Shown here piece by piece: positions 6,188 to 7,724 of a stretch of 7,724 bases of DNA. The stretch spans positions 12,621-20,344 of the forward strand of contig DHWK01000141.1 in assembly GCA_002413145.1 (NCBI GenBank), written 5' to 3'. Made by a program: the position numbers and the translations under genes. The stretch's first letter is position 1. Each line of letters opens with the position of its first letter. Source of the stretch: a bacterium UBP12_UBA5184. Lineage in GTDB: Bacteria > Vulcanimicrobiota > Vulcanimicrobiia > Vulcanimicrobiales > Vulcanimicrobiaceae. The notes beneath the pieces were generated by a model, which saw only the letters and a list, made by a program, of their open reading frames with translations, did not search any database and had not been told where the DNA came from.

Positions 6188-7724
<1,537 letters not shown>

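Overview
The window is GC-rich, gene-dense bacterial DNA. It encodes most of an aerobic respiratory chain: a cytochrome bc-type quinol oxidase (complex III) and an aa3-type cytochrome c oxidase (complex IV). The proteins most resemble the actinobacterial bcc-aa3 design. The Rieske protein has three membrane segments, cytochrome b ends in an actinobacterial-like tail, a diheme cytochrome c carries a C-terminal membrane anchor, and oxidase subunit II lacks a fused cytochrome c domain. This points to an actinobacterium or a lineage with the same respiratory type, such as one of the little-cultured high-GC phyla (Eremiobacterota or Dormibacterota). The sequence alone does not settle the taxonomy.

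Layout. Two operons diverge from a 49-bp gap (5482-5530). Leftward (minus strand) run ctaE (subunit III), qcrA (Rieske), qcrB (cytochrome b), ctaG (CuB assembly factor), a qcrC-like diheme cytochrome c, and then a GNAT acetyltransferase-AAA+ ATPase fusion that runs off the left edge. Rightward (plus strand) run ctaC (subunit II) and ctaD (subunit I), which runs off the right edge just short of its expected end. Most junctions are 4-nt stop/start overlaps: ATGA for ctaE/qcrA and qcrB/ctaG, GTGA for qcrA/qcrB and ctaC/ctaD. This indicates tight translational coupling. Virtually every base is coding, and no RNA genes, mobile elements or CRISPR arrays were seen.

How it works together. QcrA and QcrB oxidise quinol. 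Electrons pass through the two hemes of QcrC straight to the CuA centre of CtaC and then to heme a and the heme a3/CuB site of CtaD, where oxygen is reduced. CtaE is the structural third subunit and CtaG helps load CuB. A diheme QcrC combined with a CuA subunit that has no cytochrome c domain is the arrangement expected of an obligate III-IV supercomplex.

The less expected items are: the GNAT-AAA+ fusion directly behind the respiratory operon, with Walker A, Walker B and arginine-finger motifs intact but no aromatic residue in pore loop 1; Glu in place of the usual D-channel Asp in CtaD; and two interleaved 7-bp inverted repeats filling the divergent gap, one of which would bury the ctaE ribosome binding site in a hairpin.
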